From Methanomicrobiales archaeon (GTDB taxonomy: Archaea; Halobacteriota; Methanomicrobia; Methanomicrobiales; Methanospirillaceae): a DNA stretch of 6,053 bases. Location of the stretch: positions 1 through 6,053 of the forward strand of contig JADGNL010000126.1 of the NCBI GenBank assembly GCA_017883495.1, in the 5' to 3' direction. This document shows, one piece after another, positions 1 through 5,475 of this stretch. The position numbers and the translations under genes are program-made. Within the stretch, counting starts at the first letter, position 1, and each line of letters opens with the position of its first letter. The notes beneath the pieces are model-generated. The model ran no database searches, was not told the origin of the DNA, and was given only the letters and a program-made list of their open reading frames with translations.

Positions 1-214
1 GCAGGTCGTGGCTCGAGACGTAGGCGTAGCGTTCGAGGTCCTCGTTCGACCGTTTCAGCCTCTCCGCCTGCGCGCGCAGCGCCTCCTCGGCCCTGAGGCG
101 TTCGCCCACGTCGACGATCACCATCAGAACGTAGGCCCCGTCGGGGGACCGTGCCTCGACCTGGCCCGAGCAGACCCGCCCGTCAACCCGGCGGACGTCG
201 AGCCGCCCGGTCAT
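1..214 (-). CDS. PAS/sensor histidine kinase fragment, cut by the window edge
   Basis: Reading the minus strand from the ATG at 214-212 gives 71 codons that run off the window at base 1. Residues 1-40 read as the C-terminal half of a PAS domain (VDGRV, then SPDG, ending in VIVDVGERLRAEEAL). Residues 41-60 form a charged linker helix. The last residues, SNEDLERYAYVSSHDL, are the start of a HisKA dimerisation domain with the phospho-accepting His at residue 69. By family knowledge this is a cytoplasmic two-component sensor kinase that autophosphorylates on that His; the ATPase domain must lie beyond base 1. Its H-box resembles that of the divergent kinase at 213-1826, so the two are paralogs. 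It starts in mid-PAS with no ribosome binding site or TATA box upstream, because the upstream DNA codes for the other kinase. The real N-terminus is therefore probably missing. The kinase assignment is strong; the start is doubtful. Confidence 0.8.
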   Translation of the reverse strand, partial: MTGRLDVRRVDGRVCSGQVEARSPDGAYVLMVIVDVGERLRAEEALRAQAERLKRSNEDLERYAYVSSHDL

Positions 215-220
215 GCGGCG
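205..220. other. Head-to-head junction of two truncated PAS domains
   Basis: The start codons of the two divergent kinases share the tetramer CATG at 212-215. Left of it, convincing coding sequence lies only on the minus strand; right of it, only on the plus strand. On each side the protein begins in the second half of a PAS domain, so both N-terminal halves are absent. The plus frame stays open only back to a TAG at 132-134, and the stretch in between translates to Arg/Ser/Pro-rich sequence unlike PAS. The minus frame extends to a stop at 313-311, also without PAS-like sequence. This marks a breakpoint, biological or from assembly; the sequence alone cannot tell which. Confidence 0.6.
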
Positions 221-1826
221 CCCCGTCCTCCAGCACCACCGCGACGGCCGCCCGCTGATCGTCGAGGGGCACGCCGTGCCCGTCCGTGCTCCCGACGGCG
301 CGCTCGTCGGTTACGTCGCCGCGGTCCTCGACGTGACCGCGCAGGCGAGGCTCTCCGGCGACCTCGCCGAGAGCGAGGCGAAGTATCGGAACCTGGTCGA
401 GCTCTCGCCGGACGCGATCCTGATCCACCAGCACGGGGCGATCGTCTTCGCGAACCCGGCGGCCGCCCGCCTCGTCGGCGCCGCGGCGCCGGACGACCTG
501 GTCGGGCGCCCGATCATCGAGATCGTCGACCCCGGCGCGAGGGAGAACGTGGAATGGAACATCACGGCGGACCTGCGGGGCGAGGACAGCCCGATCACCA
601 TGGTCGAGATCCTCCGCCCCGACGGGACGACCGTTTCGGTGCAGGGGCGGGGAGCCTGCATCCCCCTCCGCGGCCGTCCCGCGGTCCAGGTCGTCCTCCG
701 GGACGTCTCCGAGGAGAAACGGGCCGAGGCCGAGCTCCGTGAGACCGGGGAGCGGCTGCGGAACGTACTCGATCTCTCCCGCGATGCCGTGTACCGGTTC
801 GATCTCGTCGCCGACCGCTTCGACTACGTGAGCCCGGTCGCCTGGACTCTCACCGGTAATCCCCTGGAAGAGTTCGCCGCGTTCTCCCTCGCGGAGCTCC
901 TCGTCAGGATCCACACGGACGACCGGGGCACGGTCGAAGCCATCACCGCGGAGGCGATCGGCGGAGAGAACGCGACGGTCGAGTACCGCTTCCTGCACGG
1001 GGACGGGAGCTACCGCTGGTTCTCGGACCACTTCGTCGGCCAGACAGACGAGGATGGACGGACCTGCTACCGCGGGGGCGTGGTCCGGGACGTCACGCGA
1101 GAGCATGAGGACCGGGAAGCTCTCCGGCGCTTCGCCGAGGATCTGGAGCGGTCGAACGAGGAGCTGCAGCGGTTCGCGTACGTGGCGAGCCACGACCTGC
1201 AGGAGCCGCTCAGATCGATCGTCAGCTTTTCGCAGCTCCTCGAGCGGAGGCTGGGCGAAGACGGGAACCCCGATGTCCGGGACTTCCTGGGCTTCATCAT
1301 CGAGGGCGGCGTTCGGATACAGGTCCTGATCCAGGACCTGCTCCAGCTCTCGCGGATCGAGACGAAGGCCCAGTCCGCGGAGCCTACCGACGCCGGGCGG
1401 GTAATCGCCGATGTTCTCGGTGCGCTCGAGACCTCGATCCGCGAGGCGGGCGCGACGGTCGAGGTCGGCGAGCTGCCCGTGGTGATGGCCGACCCGGCCC
1501 AGCTCGCCCAGGTCTTCTCGAACCTGGTCGGGAACGCGCTCAAGTACCGCCGGCCGGATGCGCCGCTCGAGGTCCGCGTCCGGGCCGAGCGAGTGGGACC
1601 CTCCTGGCGGTTCGCCGTCACGGACACGGGAATCGGGATCGAGGCAGAGTACTTCGATCGTATCTTCGTGATCTTCCAGCGGCTCCATACCCGCGAGGTA
1701 TATCCCGGCACGGGCATCGGGCTCGCGGTCGTCAAGAAGATCGTCGAGCGGCACGGCGGCAGGGTCCGGGTCGAGTCCGTGCCGGGCGAGGGCTCGACCT
1801 TCTACTTCACTATGCCCGCGGTCTGA
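213..1826 (+). CDS. Multi-PAS sensor histidine kinase (N-terminus probably truncated)
   Basis: This is a 537-residue soluble kinase with no membrane segment or signal peptide. In order: the C-terminal part of a PAS domain (1-46, HHRDGRPLIVEGHAVPV to VLDVTAQ); a full PAS (about 57-167, NLVELSPDAILIHQ to LRDVSEEKRAEAEL); a third PAS of the PAS_3 type (about 181-297, ending VVRDVTREHED); a HisKA domain (about 305-385) with H-box SHDLQEPLR and phospho-accepting His327; and a HATPase_c domain with N box NLVGNALKY (437-445), G1 box DTGIGI (471-476), F box near FVIFQRLH and G2 box GTGIGL (499-504). All catalytic motifs are intact, so the enzyme core should autophosphorylate. There is no receiver domain, and no response regulator lies nearby, so partner and signal are unknown. 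The ATG at 213 is the first in frame, but it has no ribosome binding site or promoter and falls in mid-PAS. The 3' end overlaps the convergent iron-sulfur gene by 25 bp. Confidence 0.88.
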   Translation: MRRPVLQHHRDGRPLIVEGHAVPVRAPDGALVGYVAAVLDVTAQARLSGDLAESEAKYRNLVELSPDAILIHQHGAIVFANPAAARLVGAAAPDDLVGRPIIEIVDPGARENVEWNITADLRGEDSPITMVEILRPDGTTVSVQGRGACIPLRGRPAVQVVLRDVSEEKRAEAELRETGERLRNVLDLSRDAVYRFDLVADRFDYVSPVAWTLTGNPLEEFAAFSLAELLVRIHTDDRGTVEAITAEAIGGENATVEYRFLHGDGSYRWFSDHFVGQTDEDGRTCYRGGVVRDVTREHEDREALRRFAEDLERSNEELQRFAYVASHDLQEPLRSIVSFSQLLERRLGEDGNPDVRDFLGFIIEGGVRIQVLIQDLLQLSRIETKAQSAEPTDAGRVIADVLGALETSIREAGATVEVGELPVVMADPAQLAQVFSNLVGNALKYRRPDAPLEVRVRAERVGPSWRFAVTDTGIGIEAEYFDRIFVIFQRLHTREVYPGTGIGLAVVKKIVERHGGRVRVESVPGEGSTFYFTMPAV

Positions 1827-2644
1827 GCCCCGTCCCCAGCCACTAGCTCGCCGCCGATCGTGATCGTCCGCTCCAAGATCGGAACCTTCGTTCCCGCATG
1901 CTCCTGGGCGCGGTCGACCACGTACCGCACGCCGCCGCAGCACGGAACCTCCATCCGCAGGACCGTGATCGACCGGATCGCGTGGCGACGGAGGATCTCG
2001 GCCAACTTCTCCACGTACTCCTCGACCTCCCGGTCCAGCTTGGGGCAGAAGATGATCAGGATCCGGCCGGCGAGAAACTCCCGGTGGAAGTCCGCGAATG
2101 CGAACGGGGCGCAGTCGGCCGCGACGAGCAGATCCGCGTCGTCGAAGTACGAGGCCGCCGGGTTCAGCAGACGGAGCTGGATCGGCCACTGCCGCAGCTC
2201 GGACTGCGCCGCGCCTCCACCGGCCGGCGCCGTCTTCCGCCCGATCCGCCGCGCCGCGGCTCCGGGGCACCCGGCGGAGGCCGCCGCGCCGTGAACCGGG
2301 ACGGGGATCTTCTGCTCGCGCAGATACTCGATCGCCTGGCCGTACAGCCCCGTCTCGCCGTGGCCGAGCAGGTGCTCGAGGTGCGCCCGGATCACGGCCT
2401 CCCCCTGGGGCGCGATCGTCCCCATCACGGCCCGCTCGTCGTACGGTTCGGCCTCGCGCTCGACCACGTCGATCGCCCCCTCGGGGCAGGTCCCGACGCA
2501 GGCGCCGAGCCCGTCGCAGAAGAGATCGCTCACCAGCCGCGCCTTCCCGTCGATCAGCTGGAGCGCCCCCTCGGGGCAGTCGGGGATGCAGCTGCCGCAG
2601 CCCGTGCAGCGCTCCCGGTCGATCTCGATGATCTTTCGCTTCAT
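1802..2644 (-). CDS. Dicluster 4Fe-4S ferredoxin-like protein with CCGG motif
   Basis: A 280-residue protein starting at the ATG at 2644, chosen because GGAGG lies just upstream (2653-2649 on the minus strand) and the iron-sulfur domain begins within a few residues. The frame is open much further upstream, but that part is not protein-like. Residues 13-23 (CTGCGSCIPDC) are a complete Cys-x2-Cys-x2-Cys-x3-Cys 4Fe-4S motif. The second motif (43-53, CDGLGACVGTC) has only three of the four Cys, with Leu46 in place of the second. Further Cys sit at 126 (GCPG), 178, 200 (CPKLD) and 235-236 (VPCCGG), the last recalling cluster or thiol motifs of redox subunits. I recognise this as a conserved family of anaerobic archaea and bacteria usually annotated only as 4Fe-4S protein. 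A cytoplasmic electron-transfer role is likely; its substrate is unknown. It is transcribed divergently from pdaD, and its 3' end overlaps the kinase gene tail to tail. Confidence 0.88.
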   Translation of the reverse strand: MKRKIIEIDRERCTGCGSCIPDCPEGALQLIDGKARLVSDLFCDGLGACVGTCPEGAIDVVEREAEPYDERAVMGTIAPQGEAVIRAHLEHLLGHGETGLYGQAIEYLREQKIPVPVHGAAASAGCPGAAARRIGRKTAPAGGGAAQSELRQWPIQLRLLNPAASYFDDADLLVAADCAPFAFADFHREFLAGRILIIFCPKLDREVEEYVEKLAEILRRHAIRSITVLRMEVPCCGGVRYVVDRAQEHAGTKVPILERTITIGGELVAGDGAQTAGIVK

Positions 2645-2648
2645 CCGT

Positions 2649-2653
2649 CCTCC
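2649..2653 (-). promoter_or_regulatory. Ribosome binding site of the iron-sulfur gene
   Basis: The minus strand reads GGAGG four bases before the ATG at 2644, within GGGAGGACGG. It matches the archaeal anti-Shine-Dalgarno sequence and fixes the start of the iron-sulfur protein against the many upstream in-frame possibilities. Confidence 0.65.
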
Positions 2654-2687
2654 CGCCCGGGCGCGCCGGGCCGCATCTTCTCCATAC

Positions 2688-2738
2688 GCCGCAGGCCTGA
2701 TGAAGTCTGCGGCTCCTCCGAACCCGGAGCATCTCCGG
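2688..2738 (-). promoter_or_regulatory. Cluster of competing hairpins in the iron-sulfur gene leader
   Basis: Three inverted repeats lie in the leader expected for the iron-sulfur gene. On the minus strand in order: CCGGAG-ATG-CTCCGG (2738-2724); CTCCG-GGTT-CGGAG (2729-2716); and GCCGCAG with CTGCGGC around a 12-nt loop (2713-2688). The middle CTCCG block (2729-2725) can pair with the block before it or the one after it, so the first two stems exclude each other. This arrangement is typical of RNA switches or attenuators, but high G+C makes short inverted repeats common, and no known riboswitch class is recognised. Confidence 0.35.
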
Positions 2739-2769
2739 CCTCCTGCCGATTCCGTCGCAAAACGCAACC

Positions 2770-2779
2770 ATAAATTAAA
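2770..2779 (+). promoter_or_regulatory. AT-rich TATA box island between divergent genes (pdaD promoter)
   Basis: ATAAATTAAA is the only AT-rich island in the 162-bp divergent spacer (2645-2806). As an archaeal TATA box on the plus strand it would place transcription start at about 2800, only about 7 nt before the pdaD ATG at 2807, giving a nearly leaderless mRNA. The same island read on the minus strand (TTTTTAATTTATGG) could drive the iron-sulfur gene from about 2748, with a leader of about 100 nt containing the hairpins at 2688-2738. Use in both directions is inference. Confidence 0.6.
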
Positions 2780-2806
2780 AAGCGTGGGGGGTCGAATAGC
2801 TCGGGC

Positions 2807-3352
2807 ATGGTTGTTCCGACGAAGATCTTCTTCACCAGGGGCGTCGGCGTGCACAAGGACCGCCTCGCATCCTTCGAGCTCGCGCTGCGCCAGGCCGGGA
2901 TCGAGCGATGCAACCTCGTCTACGTCTCCTCGATCTTCCCTCCCCATGCGAAAGAGGTCTCGCGGGACGACGGGCTCAACGAGATCCAGTCCGGCCAGAT
3001 CGTGTATTGCGTCATGGCCCGGAACGAGACGAGCGAGCCGACGCGCCTGGTCTCGGCCGCGATCGGGCAGGCCCTGCCCCGCGAGGCCCACGCATATGGC
3101 TACCTCTCCGAGCACCACGCCTTCGGCGAGACCGAGGAGATCTCGGGCGAGTACGCCGAGGACCTGGCCGCGACCATGCTCGCGACCACGCTCGGGATCG
3201 CATTCGACCCCGACTGCGCCTGGCAGGAGCGCGAGCAGATCTACAAGGCGAGCGGCAAGATCATCGAGACCAAGCACATCTGCCAGGCGGCCCAAGGCGA
3301 TCCGAACGGCCTCTGGACGACCGTGGTCGCGGCCGCGGTCTTCATCATCTGA
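2807..3352 (+). CDS. pdaD: Pyruvoyl-dependent arginine decarboxylase
   Basis: This 181-residue protein matches the archaeal PvlArgDC family in length and motifs. The enzyme decarboxylates arginine to agmatine, the first step of archaeal polyamine synthesis. It is made as a proenzyme that cuts itself between two serines, and the second becomes the N-terminal pyruvoyl group of the alpha chain. Here the site is VYVSSIFPP, with Ser41-Ser42 the expected cleavage pair. The conserved segment GYLSEHHAFGETEE (98-111) carries glutamates likely to include the catalytic acid; E102 is a candidate. The C-terminal half (ISGEYAEDLAATMLATTLG) is also family-like. By analogy with the Methanocaldococcus jannaschii enzyme the subunits form a trimer in the cytoplasm. 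The ATG at 2807 is the first in frame, about 30 bp after a TATA box, and has no clear Shine-Dalgarno site, which fits near-leaderless translation. A terminator-like tract follows one base after the stop. It appears intact and monocistronic. Confidence 0.95.
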   Translation: MVVPTKIFFTRGVGVHKDRLASFELALRQAGIERCNLVYVSSIFPPHAKEVSRDDGLNEIQSGQIVYCVMARNETSEPTRLVSAAIGQALPREAHAYGYLSEHHAFGETEEISGEYAEDLAATMLATTLGIAFDPDCAWQEREQIYKASGKIIETKHICQAAQGDPNGLWTTVVAAAVFII

Positions 3353-3353
3353 T

Positions 3354-3363
3354 CCCCCGTTTT
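3354..3363 (+). terminator. T-tract terminator after pdaD
   Basis: CCCCCGTTTT begins one base after the pdaD stop codon and has no stem-loop. Archaeal RNA polymerase terminates at T-runs, and the same C-run/G/T-run pattern follows the next two genes. Confidence 0.5.
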
Positions 3364-3405
3364 CTCCGTCTCCGTTGCGCGGAGCGGAGTCCAGACTACA
3401 ACAGC

Positions 3406-3412
3406 TTTATAT
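3406..3412 (+). promoter_or_regulatory. TATA box of the Met-rich protein gene
   Basis: TTTATAT is centred about 26 bp before position 3435. The predicted transcript would start just upstream of or at the Shine-Dalgarno site at 3436-3440, giving a leader of about 14 nt. The inverted repeat CGGGG-gtcttt-CCCCG (3416-3431) lies between this box and the predicted start, a position where a repressor could act. Confidence 0.6.
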
Positions 3413-3435
3413 CTTCGGGGGTCTTTCCCCGTGTC

Positions 3436-3440
3436 GGTGA
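3436..3440 (+). promoter_or_regulatory. Ribosome binding site deciding the ATG at 3449
   Basis: GGTGA is complementary to the 3' end of archaeal 16S rRNA and sits 8 nt before the ATG at 3449. The alternative in-frame GTG at 3431 lies upstream of this site and upstream of the predicted transcription start, so 3449 is preferred. Confidence 0.65.
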
Positions 3441-3448
3441 AATCGAGT

Positions 3449-4411
3449 ATGGCAGACCCGCTGAAGAAACCCGGCGACGACCGGACACGCCGACCGGACA
3501 TGACGCCGGACACGACCGAGACAACACCCTCGACCATGCGCGACGACCGCCCGCTGACCGAGAAGGTCGGGGAGAAGCTCCGCGACGTCAAGGAGGACGT
3601 CAAGGAGAAGGTCGAGCCCGGGAAGACGGAGGCCGAGCGGACGGGGATGGGCTTACCGCCCCGCACGACCACGACTAAGGGTGCGGACTGGAACGACATC
3701 CAGAACCCCGGCTGTACGCCCGAGTGCGACACGGACTACGGGGCCCGTCCGGTCTCGGAGCTGAAGCCGCCGACCACGGTCTCGGACAAGGCCGACCTCG
3801 CCGCAACCCGGATGCTGGGCCGCGAGAAGATGGACCGCGAGAAGATGGACCGCGAAGCGATCATGTCCACAGCCACCATGGAGGCGGCAGCCATGCGGAC
3901 CGGGATGGCCTCAAAGGACATGCCAATGAAGGACATGCCCTCGAAGGAGATGACCCGGACCGAGCCCGTGGCCGGCGAGCGGACGATCCGCCAGGGCGCC
4001 GCGATCGGGACCGAGCCGACGCGCCCGATGCCCATGACCGGAACGGTCGTGCCGCCGGGCACGGAGAGGGTGACGCCGCTCGCGCCCTACGGGACCATGG
4101 ACGAGCGTTCCCGGATGCATGCCGAGGACCCGAGCGTGCACCCTGACTGGAAGACCGAGCCGCAGATCAACGCGCCGCGCGACGTCGGCATCCCGACCCC
4201 CGAGGGGCAGGCCGACCTGCAGAAGGCCGAGGCGGACCGCATGCGCCGCGAGACAGAACGCGATCGGAAGGCTGCGGAACGGCGCACCGAGCGTGACATG
4301 AGGACCAACCGCGGGCCCGTGCAAGCAGTCAAAGAGGACCTGAGCGAGGCCAAGGAAGCGACCAAGGAGAAGGCGCGCAACGTCAAGGAAGACGTCGACC
4401 GCAAGATCTGA
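3449..4411 (+). CDS. Hydrophilic Met-rich repeat protein of unknown function (LEA-like)
   Basis: I do not recognise this 320-residue protein. It is very rich in charged residues, Thr, Pro and Met (21 Met) and has only two Cys (C89-TPE-C93) and two Trp. No hydrophobic segment or signal peptide is present, so it should be cytoplasmic and largely disordered. Residues 38-65 (KLRDVKEDVKEKV at 43-55) and 291-320 (KARNVKEDVDRKI at 308-320) are similar charged helices near and at the two ends, like the Lys/Glu repeats of LEA or CsbD-type stress proteins. Residues 122-168 hold 11 Met, mostly four to six residues apart, in five-residue units (REKMD twice, then KDMPM, KDMPS, KEMTR). Residues 255-287 are another Arg/Glu-rich helix. 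Coding is supported by strong third-position G/C, its own TATA box, a Shine-Dalgarno site and a terminator. A desiccation, osmotic or oxidative protection role is a guess; metal binding by the Met motifs is an alternative. Confidence 0.8.
   Translation: MADPLKKPGDDRTRRPDMTPDTTETTPSTMRDDRPLTEKVGEKLRDVKEDVKEKVEPGKTEAERTGMGLPPRTTTTKGADWNDIQNPGCTPECDTDYGARPVSELKPPTTVSDKADLAATRMLGREKMDREKMDREAIMSTATMEAAAMRTGMASKDMPMKDMPSKEMTRTEPVAGERTIRQGAAIGTEPTRPMPMTGTVVPPGTERVTPLAPYGTMDERSRMHAEDPSVHPDWKTEPQINAPRDVGIPTPEGQADLQKAEADRMRRETERDRKAAERRTERDMRTNRGPVQAVKEDLSEAKEATKEKARNVKEDVDRKI
3821..3865 (+). repeat. 15-bp tandem repeat encoding REKMD units
   Basis: Two perfect copies of a 15-bp unit (cgcgagaagatggac, 3821-3835 and 3836-3850) are followed by a decayed third copy (3851-3865, starting cgcgaagcg). 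Each unit encodes Arg-Glu-Lys-Met-Asp, so the repeat creates the five-residue Met spacing. Perfect identity suggests a recent slippage duplication. Confidence 0.85.
3914..3954 (+). repeat. Second 15-bp period repeat encoding KDMP units
   Basis: The 11-mer aaggacatgcc occurs at 3914-3924 and again at 3929-3939, and a variant aaggagatgac follows at 3944-3954, each 15 bp apart. The encoded units are KDMPM, KDMPS and KEMTR. The period equals that of the repeat at 3821-3865, although the unit sequence differs. Confidence 0.75.
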
Positions 4412-4424
4412 TCGCACCCCCCCT

Positions 4425-4435
4425 CCCCCGTTTTT
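4425..4435 (+). terminator. T-tract terminator after the Met-rich protein gene
   Basis: CCCCCGTTTTT begins 13 nt after the stop at 4411, without a stem. It is nearly identical to the tract after pdaD. The TTTTTACG here, or GGTTATCC at 4444-4451, could also serve as the TATA element of the next gene; neither is convincing. Confidence 0.5.
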
Positions 4436-4483
4436 ACGCGCACGGTTATCCTGCAGGGCGGCCCATCCTGATCCAGGGAGACC

Positions 4484-5371
4484 ATGGAGAGAAAGTCCCT
4501 CGTCCTGCTCGGCCTCGGCCTGGTCCTCATCGCCGTCGCCATCGTACTCGCAGTGCAATTCACCCCGGTTCCGAGCACGGGTCCGGCCGCGACGACCATG
4601 CCGACCCAGGCGACCCTCCGGGCGCCGGCCACGCTCGCGCCCGGCGACGCGCTCACGGCCGTCGCGTCCAGCGTGCAGGCCGCGCTCGATCGGCTCGACC
4701 GCGACACCGCGACGGCGGCGAAGGCGCTCGGGCCGACGGCCATGACCGGGAACGAGACCCGGCGCATCCTCCGCGATCTCCCCCTCGGCTCGCCGGCCGT
4801 GATCGACGCGGCTGCCGTCTCGAAGGAAGGCGTCATGCTGACCGTCGAGCCAGCCGAGTACGCCTCGGCCGAGGGCGCGGACATCGGCGCGCAGGAGCAG
4901 GTCCGCCGTCTCCGCTCGACGCAGCAGCCCGTCATGAGCAGAGTCTTCAGGACCGTCGAGGGCGTGAACGCGACCGACATCGAGTACCCGGTCGTCGCGA
5001 CGTCCGGGCAGTTCAACGGCTCGGCCAGCCTCCTCATCCGTCCGACCGTACTTCTCTCGATGGCCGTGCAGGAGGCCCTCACCGGGAAGTCGGCCGAGGT
5101 CTACGTGATGGACACGGACGGCCTCCTCCTGTACGACCGCGACGCGGCCGAGGTCGGACGGTACGCCTTCTCGGACCCGATGTACGCGAACAACCCCGAG
5201 CTCCTAGCGGTCGCGAAGCGGATGGCGGCCGAACCGCAGGGCACGGGGTCGTACACCTTCGCGGCCGAGGGTTCGGCCACGCCGGTCCGAAAGGAGGTCG
5301 CGTGGACCTCGGTCGGGCTCCACGGGACCCAGTGGCGCGTGGTCGCGGCGAACGCGACGCCGTCCGCCTGA
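4484..5371 (+). CDS. Membrane-anchored stand-alone Cache-domain protein
   Basis: A 295-residue protein. Residues 5-24 form one hydrophobic helix after a short charged start (MERK), with no lipobox Cys, so it is probably an uncleaved N-terminal anchor with the rest outside the cell. A Pro/Thr/Ala linker (27-50) leads to a Cache-type sensor domain (about 55-292). Family-like landmarks are PAVIDAAAVSKEGVMLTVEP (104-123), EGADIGAQEQV (130-140), FRTVEGVNATDIEYPV (155-170), VMDTDGLLLYD (208-218), GTGSYTF (253-259) and GLHGTQWRV (278-286). In chemoreceptors and kinases such domains bind small extracellular ligands, but here the protein ends right after the domain, with no HAMP, kinase or methyl-accepting part. 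Similar orphan Cache proteins are common in Methanomicrobiales. It may bind a solute or act through a partner. The ATG follows GGGAG (4476-4480) by only 3 nt, a tight spacing. Confidence 0.88.
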   Translation: MERKSLVLLGLGLVLIAVAIVLAVQFTPVPSTGPAATTMPTQATLRAPATLAPGDALTAVASSVQAALDRLDRDTATAAKALGPTAMTGNETRRILRDLPLGSPAVIDAAAVSKEGVMLTVEPAEYASAEGADIGAQEQVRRLRSTQQPVMSRVFRTVEGVNATDIEYPVVATSGQFNGSASLLIRPTVLLSMAVQEALTGKSAEVYVMDTDGLLLYDRDAAEVGRYAFSDPMYANNPELLAVAKRMAAEPQGTGSYTFAAEGSATPVRKEVAWTSVGLHGTQWRVVAANATPSA

Positions 5372-5374
5372 AAT

Positions 5375-5395
5375 CCCCGTTTCTCTCTTCTTTTC
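5375..5395 (+). terminator. T-rich terminator after the Cache gene
   Basis: CCCCGTTT followed by a pyrimidine-rich, T-heavy stretch begins 3 nt after the stop at 5371. It is the third example of the C-run/G/T-run pattern in this window. Confidence 0.5.
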
Positions 5396-5431
5396 GCCGT
5401 CCGGCGCAGTCGCTCCGAGATCAACCGCAGC

Positions 5432-5443
5432 TTCGTTAACGAA
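5432..5443. promoter_or_regulatory. Perfect 12-bp palindrome upstream of thiC
   Basis: TTCGTTAACGAA is a perfect palindrome about 60 bp upstream of the thiC TATA box. It sits in a relatively AT-rich patch of the spacer 5372-5532 and is flanked by weaker symmetry: CAAG-TTTG-CTTG (5446-5457), and CTCCG (5413-5417) with CGGAG (5458-5462). Palindromes of this size are typical sites for dimeric helix-turn-helix regulators. Archaea are known to control thiamine genes with ThiR (a helix-turn-helix domain joined to a ThiN domain), but I cannot confirm that this is its site. Confidence 0.45.
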
Positions 5444-5475
5444 AACAAGTTTGCTTGCGGAGAAGGCAACCTGAA

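Noticed and set aside
8..742. A 244-codon plus-strand frame at the window start
   Set aside because: It is antisense to the left kinase and out of frame with the right kinase; the translation is low-complexity Arg/Pro/Gly.
183..2771. An 862-codon open frame on the minus strand
   Set aside because: It lies opposite the kinase with intact motifs and in another frame of the iron-sulfur gene; its translation is Arg/Asp/Gly-rich with no domain. Long antisense frames are expected in G+C-rich DNA.
1898..2773. A 291-codon plus-strand frame opposite the iron-sulfur gene
   Set aside because: The minus strand here has conserved Cys motifs and a ribosome binding site; the plus frame has no recognisable domain.
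3431..3433. GTG start for the Met-rich protein
   Set aside because: It precedes the Shine-Dalgarno site (3436-3440) and the transcription start predicted from the TATA box, so the ATG at 3449 is better.
4450..4457. CCTGCAGG palindrome before the Cache gene
   Set aside because: An isolated 8-bp palindrome is expected by chance in DNA of this composition and has no supporting symmetry around it.
3911..5082. Minus-strand open frames opposite the Met-rich and Cache genes
   Set aside because: No domain and no promoter or ribosome binding site; the plus strand has coherent proteins with expression signals.
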